From the NCBI GenBank assembly GCA_023101885.1, contig JALPQD010000126.1:364904-428903 (forward strand): DNA of 64,000 bases, given 5' to 3'. The stretch is from Typhlomys cinereus (Eukaryota; Chordata; Mammalia; Rodentia; Platacanthomyidae). Below the pieces are notes generated by a model. The model did not search any database. It worked only from the letters and a program-made list of their open reading frames with translations, and was not told where the DNA came from. The translations under genes and the position numbers were made by a program. Of the stretch, positions 23,459-36,650 are shown one piece after another (the stretch's first letter is position 1; the number at the start of each line of letters is the position of its first letter).

Positions 23459-24484
23459 ATGCCCAAGTCAAAGTGCAGATCCATAAGAAACAAAACCCAA
23501 GAAGACCAATCTCCCACCAAAACACTTAACCCCATAATGATGGATTCTGACCAGAAGAAATGCACAGAAAATAGGCAAGAAAGCCAGAACCAACATAACG
23601 ACATTCATAGTATGATCATTACCATGATTAATACTATGAAAGAGGAAATCCAAGAAGAGTTAAACAACCGAAAAAACCACTTTGAAAAGGAACAAAACAG
23701 GCACTTGGAGGAATTGAGAAAAACAGTTCAAGAATCAAAAATAGGCATAGAGCAGTTAAAACAGTCTCAGGCAGAGTTTAAAATTGAGCTAAAAGACAAG
23801 TTATCTTCAACCCAAAGCTCAACAGAGAGTCTTATCAGCAGAACTAATAAAGCAGAAAATAGAATTTCAGATCTTGAAGACAAAATGGGAGAATTAACCA
23901 GCTCAATGGAAGGGATTGGTAAAGCCAAAAAGATACTGGAGAGGAACATTCAAGAGATATGGGAAACCCTGAAGAAGCCTATCATGCACATTCATGGAAT
24001 ACCAGAACAAGAATCCCAAATTAACACACCTGAGGAAATATTTCAAATCATCATAAATGAAAACTTCCCACAACTAAAGAATGAGAGGCCCATCCAAATA
24101 CAAGAGGCATTTCGCACTCCAAACAGATATGACCAAAATAGAAAATCGCCATGGCAAATAATAGTCAAAACACGCCACATTCAAGACAAAGAAAAGGTGC
24201 TGAGAGCTTCAAGAGAAAAAAAGCAAGTCACCTTTAAAGGTAAACCTATTAGAATAACAAATGACTACTCAATGGAAACAGTAAAAACAAGAAGAGCATG
24301 GAGAGACGTACTTCAAGTATTAAATGAGCAAAAATGCCAACCCACACTGATATACACGGCAAAACTACCTCTCATGATTGAAGGAGAAAGAAAAGTTTTC
24401 CAGCACAAAGACAACTTAAAGGGATACATGTCTACCAAACCAGGCCTTCAAAAAATGCTAGAAATGATACTCAAACTTGAATAA
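23459..24484 (+). CDS. L1 ORF1 protein, uninterrupted 341-codon frame
   Basis: The frame is open from ATG (23459) to TAA (24482), 341 codons, close to the usual 340-370 of mammalian ORF1p. ORF1p is a cytoplasmic trimeric RNA-binding chaperone that packages L1 RNA. Order of parts: basic N-terminus (MPKSKCRSIRNK); coiled coil about residues 53-172 rich in E, K, L heptads (EELRKTVQESKIGIEQLKQS; NRISDLEDKMGEL); RRM-like region about 173-265 (IHGIPEQESQ, NENFPQLKNERPIQIQEAF); C-terminal domain from about 266 (KGKPIRITNDYSMETVKTRR; KLPLMIEGERKVF; QKMLEMILKLE). The frame has survived although the companion ORF2 has decayed and the 5' UTR is missing. It is probably not expressed; preservation may be chance or recent insertion. 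Confidence 0.85.
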   Translation: MPKSKCRSIRNKTQEDQSPTKTLNPIMMDSDQKKCTENRQESQNQHNDIHSMIITMINTMKEEIQEELNNRKNHFEKEQNRHLEELRKTVQESKIGIEQLKQSQAEFKIELKDKLSSTQSSTESLISRTNKAENRISDLEDKMGELTSSMEGIGKAKKILERNIQEIWETLKKPIMHIHGIPEQESQINTPEEIFQIIINENFPQLKNERPIQIQEAFRTPNRYDQNRKSPWQIIVKTRHIQDKEKVLRASREKKQVTFKGKPIRITNDYSMETVKTRRAWRDVLQVLNEQKCQPTLIYTAKLPLMIEGERKVFQHKDNLKGYMSTKPGLQKMLEMILKLE

Positions 24485-24580
24485 AAGTACAAGCGTATCC
24501 AGGAGGACAGAAGGGAAGTATAATACCACCAAAATATAAATATCAAACAATATGCTTACAAAATCCACTAAACAGAAAAA

Positions 24581-27500
24581 ATGTCCAGAATTAAAAATAA
24601 TTTCTCCATTATAACAATAAATGTCAATGGTATTAACTCACCGATTAAGAGACATAGATTACAAACTTGGATTAAAAACCACAATCCAACAATCTGCTGC
24701 CTTCAGGAAACTCATCTCACCACAAAAGATAGGCACATCCTAAAAATAAAAGGCTGGTCAAAAATCTTGCAAGCTAATGGAGCCAGGAAACAGGCAGGTG
24801 TAGCCATTATGCTTTCAGACAAAGCGGACTTCAAACCAATGAAAATCATAAGAGACACAGATGGATACTACATTTTAGTCACAGGTACAATTCACCAGGA
24901 AGACTTCACAATACTGAACATTTATGCACCCAATGCGGACCCCTCCACATTCATTAAGAAAACACTACAGCATAAAAAGGAAGAAATCAACCCCCAAATG
25001 ATAAATCTTGGGGATTTCAACACTGCCCTCTCAACATTGGATAGATCAACAGGTCAAAAGCTTAACAGACACACTTTGGAAATTAATCAAACCATTAAAG
25101 AAATGGATCTTACAGATCTCTATTGAACTTTTCATACATGCACCAAAGAACACACAATTTTCTCAGCAGCACACGGAACATTCTCCAAAATAGATCACAT
25201 ATTGGGCCACAAAATGAATATTACACATTCACAAAAAAGTTGAAATTCTAACCTGTGCCCTATCAGACCACGACGGCCTAAAGCTGGACATACACAAAAC
25301 AATAAACAACAGAAAATACACGAACTCCTGGAAATTTAACGATATGATGCTGAATGAGAACTGGAGTCAGGAAGAAATTAAAAAAGAAATGCAAGATTTC
25401 CTGAAAGGTAACGATAATGAAAATACAACTTACCAAAATCTCTGGGACACAATGAAAGCTGTCCTAAGAGGTAAGTTCATAGCTCTTAATGCCTACATCA
25501 AAAAACCGGAAACGTCAGAAATAAGGAACTTAACAATACAGCTTAAAGCTTTAGAGAAACTAGAGCAATCTGATCCCAAAAGCAGTAGAAGAGAGGAGAT
25601 TAACAAAATAAGGGAAGAAATATCTGAAATCGAGATTAGGAAAACGATACAGAAAATCAACCAGTCAAAAAGCTGTTTTTTGAAAATATCAGTAAGATTG
25701 ATACACCCCTAGCTAAATTAACCAAAAGCAAGAGAGAGAAAACACAAATTAACAAAATTAGAAATGAACATGGAGTTATCAGTACTGATATCCAAGAAAT
25801 CCAGAGAATTATAACATCATATTTCAAAAACTTATACTCAGTTAAGTTTGACAACACAAAAGAGATGGAGGAATTTCTAAGTACACAACTTACCTAAATT
25901 GAATCAGGAAATTGTGAATTATATAAATAGTCCTATAGTGTATGAGGAAATTGAGGAAGTAATCTCGAATCTTTCCACCAAAAATGTCGTGGAACAGATG
26001 GATTCAGCACAGAGTTCTACCAGACATTTACGGAGTTAATAACACCAATGCTCCTTAAACTGTTCCATCAAATAGCAAAGGAAGGAACACTACCAAATTC
26101 CTTCAATGAAGCTAATATCGTCTTAATCCCAAAACCTAATAAAGATTCACTTAAAAAAGAAAACTATATGCCAATCTCTCTGATGAACACAGATGCAAAG
26201 ATTCTCAACAAAGTCTTAACAAATCAGATTCAAAAAATATCAAAAAGATCATTCACGGGGACCAAGTAGGGTTCATCCCTGGCACACAAGTTTGATTCAA
26301 CATTCGCAAATCAATAAATGTAATTCATCATATAAACCAGTCCAAAGTCCAAGACCACATGATACTCTCGATAGATGCAGAAAAATCTTTTAACAAGATC
26401 AAGCAGCCTTTTATGATCAAAATGCTAGAGACAGTAGGAATGGAAGGAACCTTTATCAATATAATAAAAAATGCATACAAAAAGATCACAGCAAGGATTA
26501 TGCTCAAGGGGGAAAAATTGGGAGCATTCCCACTTTGATCAGGAACTAGACTAGGCTGTCCACTCTCACCACTTCTATTCAGTATTGTAATTGAAGTCTT
26601 AGCTGAAGCCGTAAGACAAGAAAGGGGCATAAAAGGGATTAAATCAGCAAGGAAGAACTCAAGTTATCCCTATTTGCAGATGACATGATCTTATAACTGA
26701 GTGATCCCAAAAACTCCACCAGGAAGCTCCTGGAAGTAATTGAGAAGTTCTGCAGGGTGGCAGGATACAAAATAAATGTACAAAAATCAGTGGCCTTTCT
26801 ATATTCCCAGAATGAAAGAACTGAAAAAGCCCTGAGAGAAACAATCCCATTTACTATAGCCCCTTAAAAAAATGAAATATCTTGGTATAAACCTAACTAA
26901 GGAGGTAAAAGACATTTACAATGAAAACATTAAAACCCTAAAGAAAGAAATTGCAGAAGACACCAGAAGGCGGAAAGACCTCCCATGTTCCTGGATTGGC
27001 AGAATCAACATCGTAAAAATGACCATCATACCAAAGGCAATATACAAATTCAATGCTATACCAATGAAAATCCCAAAGCAATTCTTTAAAGAATTTGACC
27101 AAACAATCTCAAAATTCTTACCGAAGCACAAAAGACCCAGGATAGCAAAGACAATCCTGAGTAACAAAACCACTGCTGGAGGTATCACCATACCAAACAT
27201 TAGTCTATACTACAAATCCATAGTCATAAAAATAGCCTGGTACTAACTTCAAAATAGACACACAGACCAATGGATAAGGGTTGAAGACCCAGACATAATC
27301 CCACAAAATTACAGCCATTTTGTCTTTGACAAAGGTGCCAAAAAATCCAATGGAAAGAGAACAGTATCTTCAACAAATGGTGCTGAGAAAACTGGATATC
27401 CACATGTAGAAGATTAAACCTGGACCCGTACTTGTCACCATGTACAAAACTTAATTCCAAATGGATCATGGACCTCGATATAAGGCCAGAGACTAAATAA

Positions 27501-28401
27501 ACCATTGTTGAAAGGGTAGGGAAATTCCTCTAGCTGATTGGGCTAGTCCAACTGTTCCTAAGCAGACATCCAATGGCACAGTCACTGCTACCAACTCGGA
27601 ACATTTGGGATCTTGTGGAATTAAAGAGCTTCTGCTCAGATAAAGAGATTGTAACATGAGCTCAAAGGCAACCCACAGAATGTGAGAAAATCTTCACGAA
27701 CCACATATCTGATAGAGCTCTACTGTCCAGAGTGCACAAAGAACTTAGAAAACTAAACACCAAGGAAACTAATGGCCCAATTAAAAAGTGGGCCATGGAA
27801 CTTAAAAAAAAAACTTTACCAGGGATGAAATTAAAATGTCTAACAAATATCTTAAAAATGCTCCACTTCCTTAGTCATCAGGGAAATGCAAATCAAAACT
27901 TCCCTGAGATATCATCTCACCCCGGTCAGGATGGCAAAAATCCACAATAAAAACAACAACAAATGCTGGAGAGGATGTCAAGAGAGGGGAACTCTCCTAC
28001 ATTGCTGGTGGGAATGCAGGAACATACAACCACTCTGACAAGCCGTCTATAGATTCTTAAAGAAGTGAAAGATTGAAATGCCATATGACCCTGCTATTCC
28101 ACTTCTGGGAATAACCCCACATACAGCAAAAATTCAACTCGATAGCACAAGCACGACCTTGTTCATAGCAGCACTGTTTACAATAGCAAAGTCATGGAAT
28201 CAACCCAAATGTCCAACAGTTGATGAGTGGATAAGGAAACAGTGGTACATCTATACAATGGAGTACTACTCAGCCATCAAAAATGATGAATTAACGGAAT
28301 TTGCCAGGAAATGGATGTTATTAGAAACAATTATATTGAATGAAGTATCCCAGACCCAGAAAATTAAGTGCCGTATGTACTCCCTAATAGGTGGCTCCTA
28401 G
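24581..28401 (+). pseudogene. L1 ORF2 pseudogene
   Basis: The frame starts with MSRIKNNFSIITINVNGINS and shows endonuclease motifs: the early Asn in INVNG, CLQETHLT, NIYAPN and GDFNT. It ends at a TGA after LTDLY (25124-25126), where the other L1 has CGA, so a CpG transition stopped it at codon 182. Later fragments keep the RT region ([20 protein letters not shown]; the FADD region near 26675) and the C-terminus (WYIYTMEYYSAIKNDEL, ending at TAG 28401), in several frames. No active endonuclease or RT can be made. Confidence 0.92.
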
Positions 28402-29459
28402 TACCAAACCCACCCAGCCCAACTAGAGACACTCAAAGATAAATCTCTGTAATACCCACAGTAATTGCAAGGATTATGAACAGGAGGGATGGGGTTGGAG
28501 GTCCACACCAGAAACAAGGAGAGAGGACACCATGTTACAGGAGAGAAAATAGGCCTCCATCAAGGACTGCAAGTAAGTAATGAGACATCTGCTTAAGTTC
28601 ACAGACTTTCGTTCCTGATCATTTACAACTGAGGGGATATGATCTCACCAGAAGGGGAGTGCATATAGTCTGGCAGATAAGAAGTAACCATTTTGCAAAT
28701 GGGTTATTGACCCCTCCCTCACTGCGGTTTCCTACTTTTATTACATCTATCTTTGAATATACTCTTATAACAAGGCTCTAGTTTAACAGCTTTGTATCTC
28801 TGGGCAGGGGGTGACATACAATACCTATCAGGGTGGTGGAACCAAGGGCATTGCAGGAGCAGCAAAACTGCAAAAGAAAATCAACAAACCATAATCCAGA
28901 ACTTCATAGACTCTATATCAACCACCTAGATCTAGGCCAGCCTAATCTCTCCCCATTGAAGCTCAGGGAAATTTGCGGAAGAGGGTGCAGTAAGATTGTA
29001 ACAGCACAAGGATGGGAGAAGCAATGATAAGGAAGATACTCCACATATGTTAGGGCCGAAGCATTCATAATTGGACTTTGCATGCCTTGTGCAATGTCCA
29101 ACACACTATTGACCCCACAAAGTCTAGCATTTGCTAAAGGCACCAAGATCCTTGGAGGTAAGGGATTGGCAGCCACAGTAGTGTTCCTGTGCTTAAGGGG
29201 AACACAGGAAAGGGTTCAGGGAAATGCCACTGGGTCCATGTACGTCATCAGAGAGGAAGGCCCATAGGAGAGTCTGGCAGGCACATTAAAGGATTCTCCG
29301 GGGATTTGGGGGGGGACACACTGGGGGATGGAGAGGGGGGGTGAGGGGAGAGGAATCATGGGGTCGGGGGGAGGAGGAAAGAGGGAGGGAACCTTTGTAC
29401 CTATTAAGTTTGTATGAGCAGAAATAATAATAAAAATGTTAAAAAAGAAAAAAATGGAT

Positions 29460-31295
29460 ATACATTGGAATACAATAAAAAATTCTGAGATTTACATAGT
29501 CATGAATGATTTATTTTGCTACTAATTGAAAGGAACACAATCATTGATAAATTAAAGGTAGGGTTTAGGATAAAAATTTGAAATTATGAAGACCTTTACA
29601 TTATAAAGTTTTATGGAAGAGTTTTTACCATACTGAGGAGACCTTTTGATGCTGAAGATGATTCTGTTTCATATCTAACAGAAGTGCAAAAAATATATGC
29701 TTTAAGAGAACAAATGACAGTCTTTTTCTGCTTGGATATAGGAATATTTCTATGAAATGCAAATCAGTTGCACTGAATATTCAGTCCATTTTAAAGTCAT
29801 AAAGATTATAAATATGCTGCTTTATTTAAAGTTTATGAAGTACATGAGACAATCTTCTTTAACTTGAAAATAAAATCATCTTCTATTACTTGAAATGTTA
29901 TGACAGCAAAACCATTAATTTGTTTCTTGAATCCAGATCAGCATTTTTGGTTTAATCATTTTTTTCATGGTACAATAAATGATTCATTACCACATGGGCT
30001 TTTGTGCCAACAAATTTTAAATAAAGCCATCAAATATGATACTGTACTTATAACAATGTTTGACCTCCATTAGAATGCTATAAGAATTTCAATTTCTTCC
30101 TCTGATTATGCTCTTTAACTCTTAGGCACATTTGCCCATTTTGTTCTCAGTAGACATGATCTGCTTGCTGCCTCTTGATATTGAAAGGAGCCTTCTTTGA
30201 TAGGCTAACTGCACTGTAGATATATATGTTTCTTATGGCTGCACACACTTCCTTTTCTACATTGCAAAAATGATAATGTAATAGCAAAAAGAAATAAGTA
30301 AAGGAAAAGAAGTGGAATATGAACAACTCTAAGAAGAGTTAATTGCTTTATTGAAGTATTTTCAACTGAAAAATTAAAAATGATATTTAATTAACATATT
30401 AATATGAATTGAACCAAATTCTGTCACTACTATCAATGTAGTCTGAATTACATATATTGATGCACAGTGAGGAAAATATTAGATCTTGTCATGAGGTGAA
30501 ATATAGTCATTACGTCATTATGTTGCTTCTAGTTAGGAGCTATGTGGTTTTAATGACATAGAATGACACTAGAATAGTTTTGTGTTCTTAATATATGCTA
30601 CTTTTTGAGTGTATATTGTTGCTCTAAAAACAGATTACATATGACAAGCATAATAAAGATGAAAGAAATATTTTTGTTCGCATATAAATATTCATTATAC
30701 AATTATTAATAGCAATGCACAGAGCCATACCACATTATCAAGAGAAATGAGCTGCTACATGCAAATTTTGAAAAAAAATTGTTCACATCACATTAAATCA
30801 GATAAGAAACATTCACTTCATGATTTTCTGTACAACACAGTTTATAATTCAATATACAAGCAGTTTATTTTTTAGCAAAAATGAAGATGACCAAAATCTG
30901 AAAATTATTAGAAGATCAAAAATTGCAAGAACCAGAGTTAATTATACAACATTCAAATGACTGATTTTCAAGAGAGCTGTTAGTCAACTGATTTAGAACT
31001 TAGAGATATCTGCGAAATCTGTTTACAGCAAGACCTATATTTGTGCTTGATTGAATAATTAGGAAGTACGTATACTCTAAAATATAACAGTATTGACGGA
31101 GTATCTTATCATTCTACCATCACAATGTATGTCAAAATTTAGGCCCTCGAATAATTCTTACAAATGTCCCTAAAGTTAAATATGAAAACATGCTTATCAC
31201 AATATTGATTATACTGAACAAATTGGAAATGGCACTAATAAAAATGTCATGAATGTTTTCATGTATATACACATAATTTTATTTTAAAATAGAAT
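29460..31295. other. AT-rich DNA without features
   Basis: No repeat or gene was recognised. Confidence 0.5.
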
Positions 31296-31299
31296 ATTA

Positions 31300-31515
31300 A
31301 AAGCCAGGCCAGGCATATAGTTTGATAATAGAGCAATTCTGTTTGGTAGCAAGCAAAAAGCCCTGAGTTTGATCCCAGTACTATAGAAACTTTAGAAAGG
31401 TTGAATTTAAAATTAGGTAGCATGTGCCAAGATAGATGAGCTTCCAGCTGTGACATTGTCCTGTGCTTAGTGGCACATGCCTATAATTCTTGTTACTTGG
31501 GATCCTGAAACCACA
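31300..31515 (+). repeat. Old ID-like and B1-like SINE pair
   Basis: GGCATATAGTTTGATAATAG with CCCTGAGTTTGATCCCAGTA (31305-31383) is an eroded ID-type tRNA-derived unit. TTAGTGGCACATGCCTATAA with TTACTTGGGATCCTGAAACC (31468-31513) resembles the start of a B1 monomer. The pair may be one composite SINE. Confidence 0.5.
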
Positions 31516-32177
31516 ATTAGTTAAGTTTTTCTTTAATGTTAAGTTTTTCTTTAAATATTAAGGTTTGGAAATAATTGTATTCTAGACTTTGACATTGTTC
31601 AGACAAAGCAGAAGAATAACACATGGTAAAGCTTTGGGATAAGAACAAATTAAATCTTGAGTTACTTTATAGTAAGAAATCATTATGATAAGCATAGAAA
31701 TTAATGAAATAGAAACAAAAATGAAATTAAATCATCAAAAAAGGAAGAATTTTTTCTCCAAAAAATATAATGATCTACTTAGTCAAATCAACAAAGGAAA
31801 GACAACAGCCAAATTTAATAAAATTAAATATCTGAAAATTATAACATACTTTTAAAATCTATATTCCACTTCTGAAAAAACTAAAAATAGGATGAATTTA
31901 TAAATGCATAAGAATTACTAAACTAATAGAAGAGATAACTTAAGCAGAACATTAAAAGCAAAGATATTGAAGATAAAAATAAATTAAAATCGCTTAATTA
32001 AACTAATTCCTAGACCTAGATGTATTCATCTCTAAAACTTACAAGACATTTGAAGAATAGCTAAAATCAGCACTTTTGAAATTATTATATAAAACAGAAC
32101 AATAAGGGATATATTGAAATATTCTATGAAGGCAGAATTACACAGAAAAACTAGAGATACATCTTTGTTGTTTATAA

Positions 32178-32197
32178 TTTTTTTTATTCAATTGTAC

Positions 32198-32228
<31 letters not shown>

Positions 32229-32440
32229 ACCACAGGCGATTTTGGGAACCACCATGGACACCTCCACCTACTCCTTGTATACTCTACCCTGGGACTCACA
32301 GGCTCTGCCCTACCAGGACCAGAAACACAGGCTGCCCCCGGTTACACCCTGCATCTATACATGGGGTCCAGGATCTGAACTCAGGATCTTCTGCCTGCAA
32401 GGCAGAGGCTTAACCCCTGAGCCAACTCTCCAGCCCCCTG
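32178..32440 (-). repeat. B2-like tRNA-derived SINE with TSD
   Basis: A perfect 13-bp TSD, TTGTTGTTTATAA, lies at 32165-32177 and 32441-32453. On the minus strand the element has a tRNA-related head (GGGGCTGGAGAGTTGGCTCA), a GC-rich body, a (CA)n run and an ATTGAATAAA-type tail. It sits in the old L1. Confidence 0.9.
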
Positions 32441-33101
32441 TTGTTGTTTATAAATGCAAAAAATTCTTCATGAAATGCAAACCAAATTAAAAAATGAAAA
32501 AAAATCTACCATAATCAAGTTGGCTTCATTCACCACATAAACATATTCAAAGACAGAAGGCATGTGATCATCTCAATAGATACTAGAAAGGCTGTTGACA
32601 AAATCCAACACCCACTGAACTTACCAGCACTGAAGAGAATATGAACAGACAATCATATCTCATCAAAATAATAAAGGACAAGGGTACATTAAACATCATA
32701 CTAGTGAACATGCATGCAAAGTATTTTTCCAACTAATTCAATGAAAAGACAAGGGTGTTCATTCTTTCCAATGCTATTCATATTGGCCTTGAGCCCAATG
32801 AGAAGGAAATAAAAAGAGATACAAATATGAAAAAAAGCCAAACAATACACATTTCTCAGAAATAGGAAACACAATCTGAAAATGCATGTAGAATCATGAA
32901 AAAACACAGACAAACATAGCAATGCAAAGATTAATGCTGGAGATAACACAGCTATGTTGAAGTAATACTATACAGGTAAAGTAATAATATATAGAACATT
33001 CCAGATATAACTCCACAAAACTATAGACATATGAATTTTGCCAAAAATGACAACAATAGCACCTTGGTTAAAAGTGAGTATATTCAAAAATTGTGCTGGG
33101 A

Positions 33102-36100
33102 CAACTTACCTAAATTGAATCAGGAACATTTGAATTACATAACAAATGAGAATACTGAATAATAATCTCGAATCTTCCCACCAAAAAATATCCTGGACCA
33201 GATGGATTCAGTGCAGAATTCTACCAGATATTTAAAGAACAGCTAACAACAATACTCCTTAAACTGTTTCATAAAATAACGAAGAAAAGAATGCTTCCAA
33301 ATTCTTTCTAAGAAGCTAATACCATACGAATCCCAAAATTTTATAAAGATGCACTTAAAAAAAGAAAACTATAGGCCAATCTCTTTGAAGCATACAGATG
33401 CAAAGATTCTCGACAAAATGTTAGCAAATTGGATTCAAAAACATACCAAAAAAATAAATCACTGTGATCAAGTAGACTTTATCCCAGGCACAAAAGTTTG
33501 TTCCAACATATGGAAATCAATAAATGTAGTCCATCATATAAACCAATCAAAAAGTCCAAGACCACATGACACTGTTGATAGATGTAAAAAAAAAACCTTT
33601 GACAAGATCCAACATCTTTTATGATCAAAACCCTAGAGACAGTTGGAAAGAAAGGAACTTGTATCGTCATAATAAAAGCTGCATACAAGCCAACAGCGAG
33701 GATTATACTCAATGGGAAAAACTTGAAGCATTCCCGCCTTGATCAGGAAGTAGACAAGGCTGTCCACTCTCACCACTTCTATTCAATATTGTACTTGAAG
33801 TCTTAGCTAGAGCCATGAGACAAGAGAGGCAGATAAAAAGGATTCAAAACAGAAAGGAGAGGTCAAGATATCTCTACTTACAGATGACATGATTGCATAC
33901 CTGAGTGATCCCAAAAACCCTACCAGGAAACTCTTGAAACTAATACGTAAATTCATCAGAGTGGCAGGTTACAAAATAAACGTGCAAAAATCATTGGCCT
34001 TCTTATACACCAAGGATGACAAAAGTGAAAAAGTTCTAAGAGAAATACTCACATTTACTATAGCCCCTAAAATATTGAAATACCTTGGTATAAATCCAAC
34101 CAAAGAAGTTAGAGACCTTTGTAATGAAAAGTTCAAAATCCTAAAGATGGAATTTCCAGAAGGTAGAAAGACTTCCCATGCTCCTGGATTGGCAGAATCA
34201 ACATTATAAAAATGACCATCCTACCAAAAGAAAAATACAGATTCAATGCTATACCAATCCAAACACCAAAGCAATTCTTTAAAGAAATTGACCAAACAAT
34301 CTCAAAATTCATATGGAAGCACAAAAGTCTCAGGATAGCAAAAACAATCCTGAGTAACAAAAACAGTGTTAGAGGTATCATCATACCAAACCTTAATCTA
34401 CACTACAAATCCTTACCAATAAAAACAGGATGGTACTGGCTCCAAAATAGACACATAGATCAATAGATAGGCCCACATGATTACAGCCATTTGATCTTTG
34501 ACAAAGGGGCCCAGAAAATCCAATGGAAAAAAAACAGCATCTTCAACAAATGGTGCTGGCAGAACTGGATCTACACGTGCAGAAGATTAAAACTAGATCT
34601 ATACTTGTCACCATGCACAAAAATTAATTCCAAATGGATCTAGGTCTTCAATATTAGGCTAGAGACTGTAAAAACCCTAATTGAATGGTAGGGAACTCCT
34701 TTGAGCTGATTGGACTAGGCCAACAGTTCCTAAACAGAAATCCAATAGCACAGTCACTAGAATCAACACTCAACAAATGGGATCTTGTGAAGCTAAAGAG
34801 GTTCTGTTCAGAAAAAGAGATTCTAAACAGGCAAAACACAACCCACAGAATGTGAGAAAATCTTCACTATCTGATAGAGCTCTATTATCCAGAGTGCACA
34901 AAGAACTTAAAAAAACTAAACACCATGGAGATAAATGGCCCAATTAAAAAATGAGCCCCAGAATGCAAAAGAAACTTTTCCAGGGACAAAATTGAAATGT
35001 CTAAAAATATCTTTTAAAATGCTCCATATTCTTAGCCATCAGGGAAATGCAAATCAAAACTTCCCTGAGATATCATCTCACCCCGGTCAGGATGGCAAAA
35101 ATCCATAATACTAAGACCACCAAATGCTGGAGAGGATGTGGAGAGAGGGGAACTCTCCTACATTGCTGGTGGGAATCCAGGCTTATACAACCACTCTGGC
35201 GATCAGTCTGGCTATTTCTTACAAAGTTAAGGATTGAAATGCCATAGGATCCTGCTATATCACTTCTGGAAATAATCCCGCATAATGCAGAAATTCATTA
35301 CTGTGACAGGAGCAGAACCATAATCATTGCTGCACTATTTACAATAGCAAAGTCATGGAATCAACCCAAATCCCCAACAGTTGACAAGTGGATAAGGAAA
35401 ATGTGGTATATTTATTCAAAGGAATACTACTCAGCCATCAAAAAAGATGAATTAATGAAATTTGCCAGCAAATGGATGGAAATAGAAAAAATTATATAGC
35501 ATGAAGAAATAGAAAGTTAGACACCTTATGTACTCCCTGATAGGTAGATTCTAGTTCCAAACTCACTTAATGAGGCATTCAAAGGTAAATCTCTGTAATA
35601 GCTACTGCAAATGCAAAGATTATAAACAAGTATGAAAAGGAAGGTGGGCCTCAGGGAAAAAAAATAAAAGAAGATAGGGGATCATGCTTCAGTAGAGAAA
35701 ATAGGTCTCTGTCAAGTGTTGCATGTAATTAGGGAGACATCTGGTGCAGCTTACTCTCACTTCCCTACCTGGTCAGTTGTGTGTGAACAGGTTTGATCTC
35801 ACCAATCAGGAAGAGTATAGGGACTAACAGATATAGGGTAACCATGAAGCAAATGAAACACTGACACACACCCCCCACACACACACTGCTATGTCCTACT
35901 GATATTCTTCTATCTACCTTTGAGTCTCCTCTTATATTAAGATCTTCATTTGAACAGTCTTTTATCTTTGGTTAGGGGGTAACCTTATATACCAATCAGG
36001 ATGCAGCCAGTGGCAGTGCAAGAAAAGCAAACCTGAATACAACAAGAGACCATATTTGAGAACACCAAAGACCCTACATTATTCATGAGGAACCAGACCA

Positions 36101-36650
36101 GCCAAATTTCTCCCCATCCTAAAGCTCAGAGAACCTTGTGGAAAAGGGCGAGGTAAAATTATAAGAACCTAAAGATGGGGAGGATTAACGATATGCAGAT
36201 ACTCCACAGAAATTAGAGCTGCATTAGCCAGCATTGGACTTTCCCTGACCTGCACAATGGTTGACATGTCAATGACCCCCAAAGTCAAGCATGGATCACA
36301 GGGGAGAAAGCTCCAAGCGGTAGGATCCTTAGCAGCAAGGGACTAAACAGTCATAATAGAGTTCCCATACTAATGGGGAGCCCAAGAAAGGGCTCCAGGC
36401 CTTGCCACTGAGTCCTTACCCCTTACTAGGGTGGAAGACTCAGAGGGAGGTTTGGCATTCACACAAAAGGATGTTCCAGGGAATGGTAAGGAGAAAGAGG
36501 AAGACACTAGGAGAGGGGAGGGAGGGGATGAAAGGAAAGGAGGAAGGAGGAAGAATGCAAGGGGGAATGACATGTAGATGGGAGGATAGAAGGAGAGGAT
36601 GGGGGTACCTATTAAGCTTGTATGATTAGGAAAAAAATAAAATCTTGGAG
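33102..36650 (+). mobile_element. 5'-truncated L1 nested in older L1
   Basis: A perfect 16-bp TSD, AAAAATTGTGCTGGGA, lies at 33086-33101 and 36651-36666. The element starts in the middle of ORF2 (CAACTTACCTAAATTGAATC), keeps RT and C-terminal fragments in several frames ([18 protein letters not shown] at 33360; the FADD motif changed to LTDD near 33884; zinc-knuckle [18 protein letters not shown] with the last Cys lost near 35130) and has a 3' UTR with a purine tract at about 36480-36600. It is 3549 bp long. Confidence 0.94.

Larger units (their letters stand above)
23424..29451 (+). mobile_element. Near-complete L1, truncated in the 5' UTR
   Basis: The element starts about 35 bp before the ORF1 ATG, matching the full-length copy from CAGAAACTGAAAGG, and runs through ORF1, ORF2 and a 3' UTR with purine tract at 29310-29395 to an A-rich tail. 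Possible degenerate TSDs are AAATGCATCTACACC at 23411 and AAATGGATATACATTGG at about 29452 (about 12 of 17 alike), which fits an old insertion. It lacks the promoter and has a dead ORF2. Confidence 0.92.

Noticed and set aside
32200..32490. Frame starting MCVCVCVCVEPQ and similar frames at 39235, 44575 and 61713
   Set aside because: These are translations of the B2-like SINE and its GT run, repeated at each copy.
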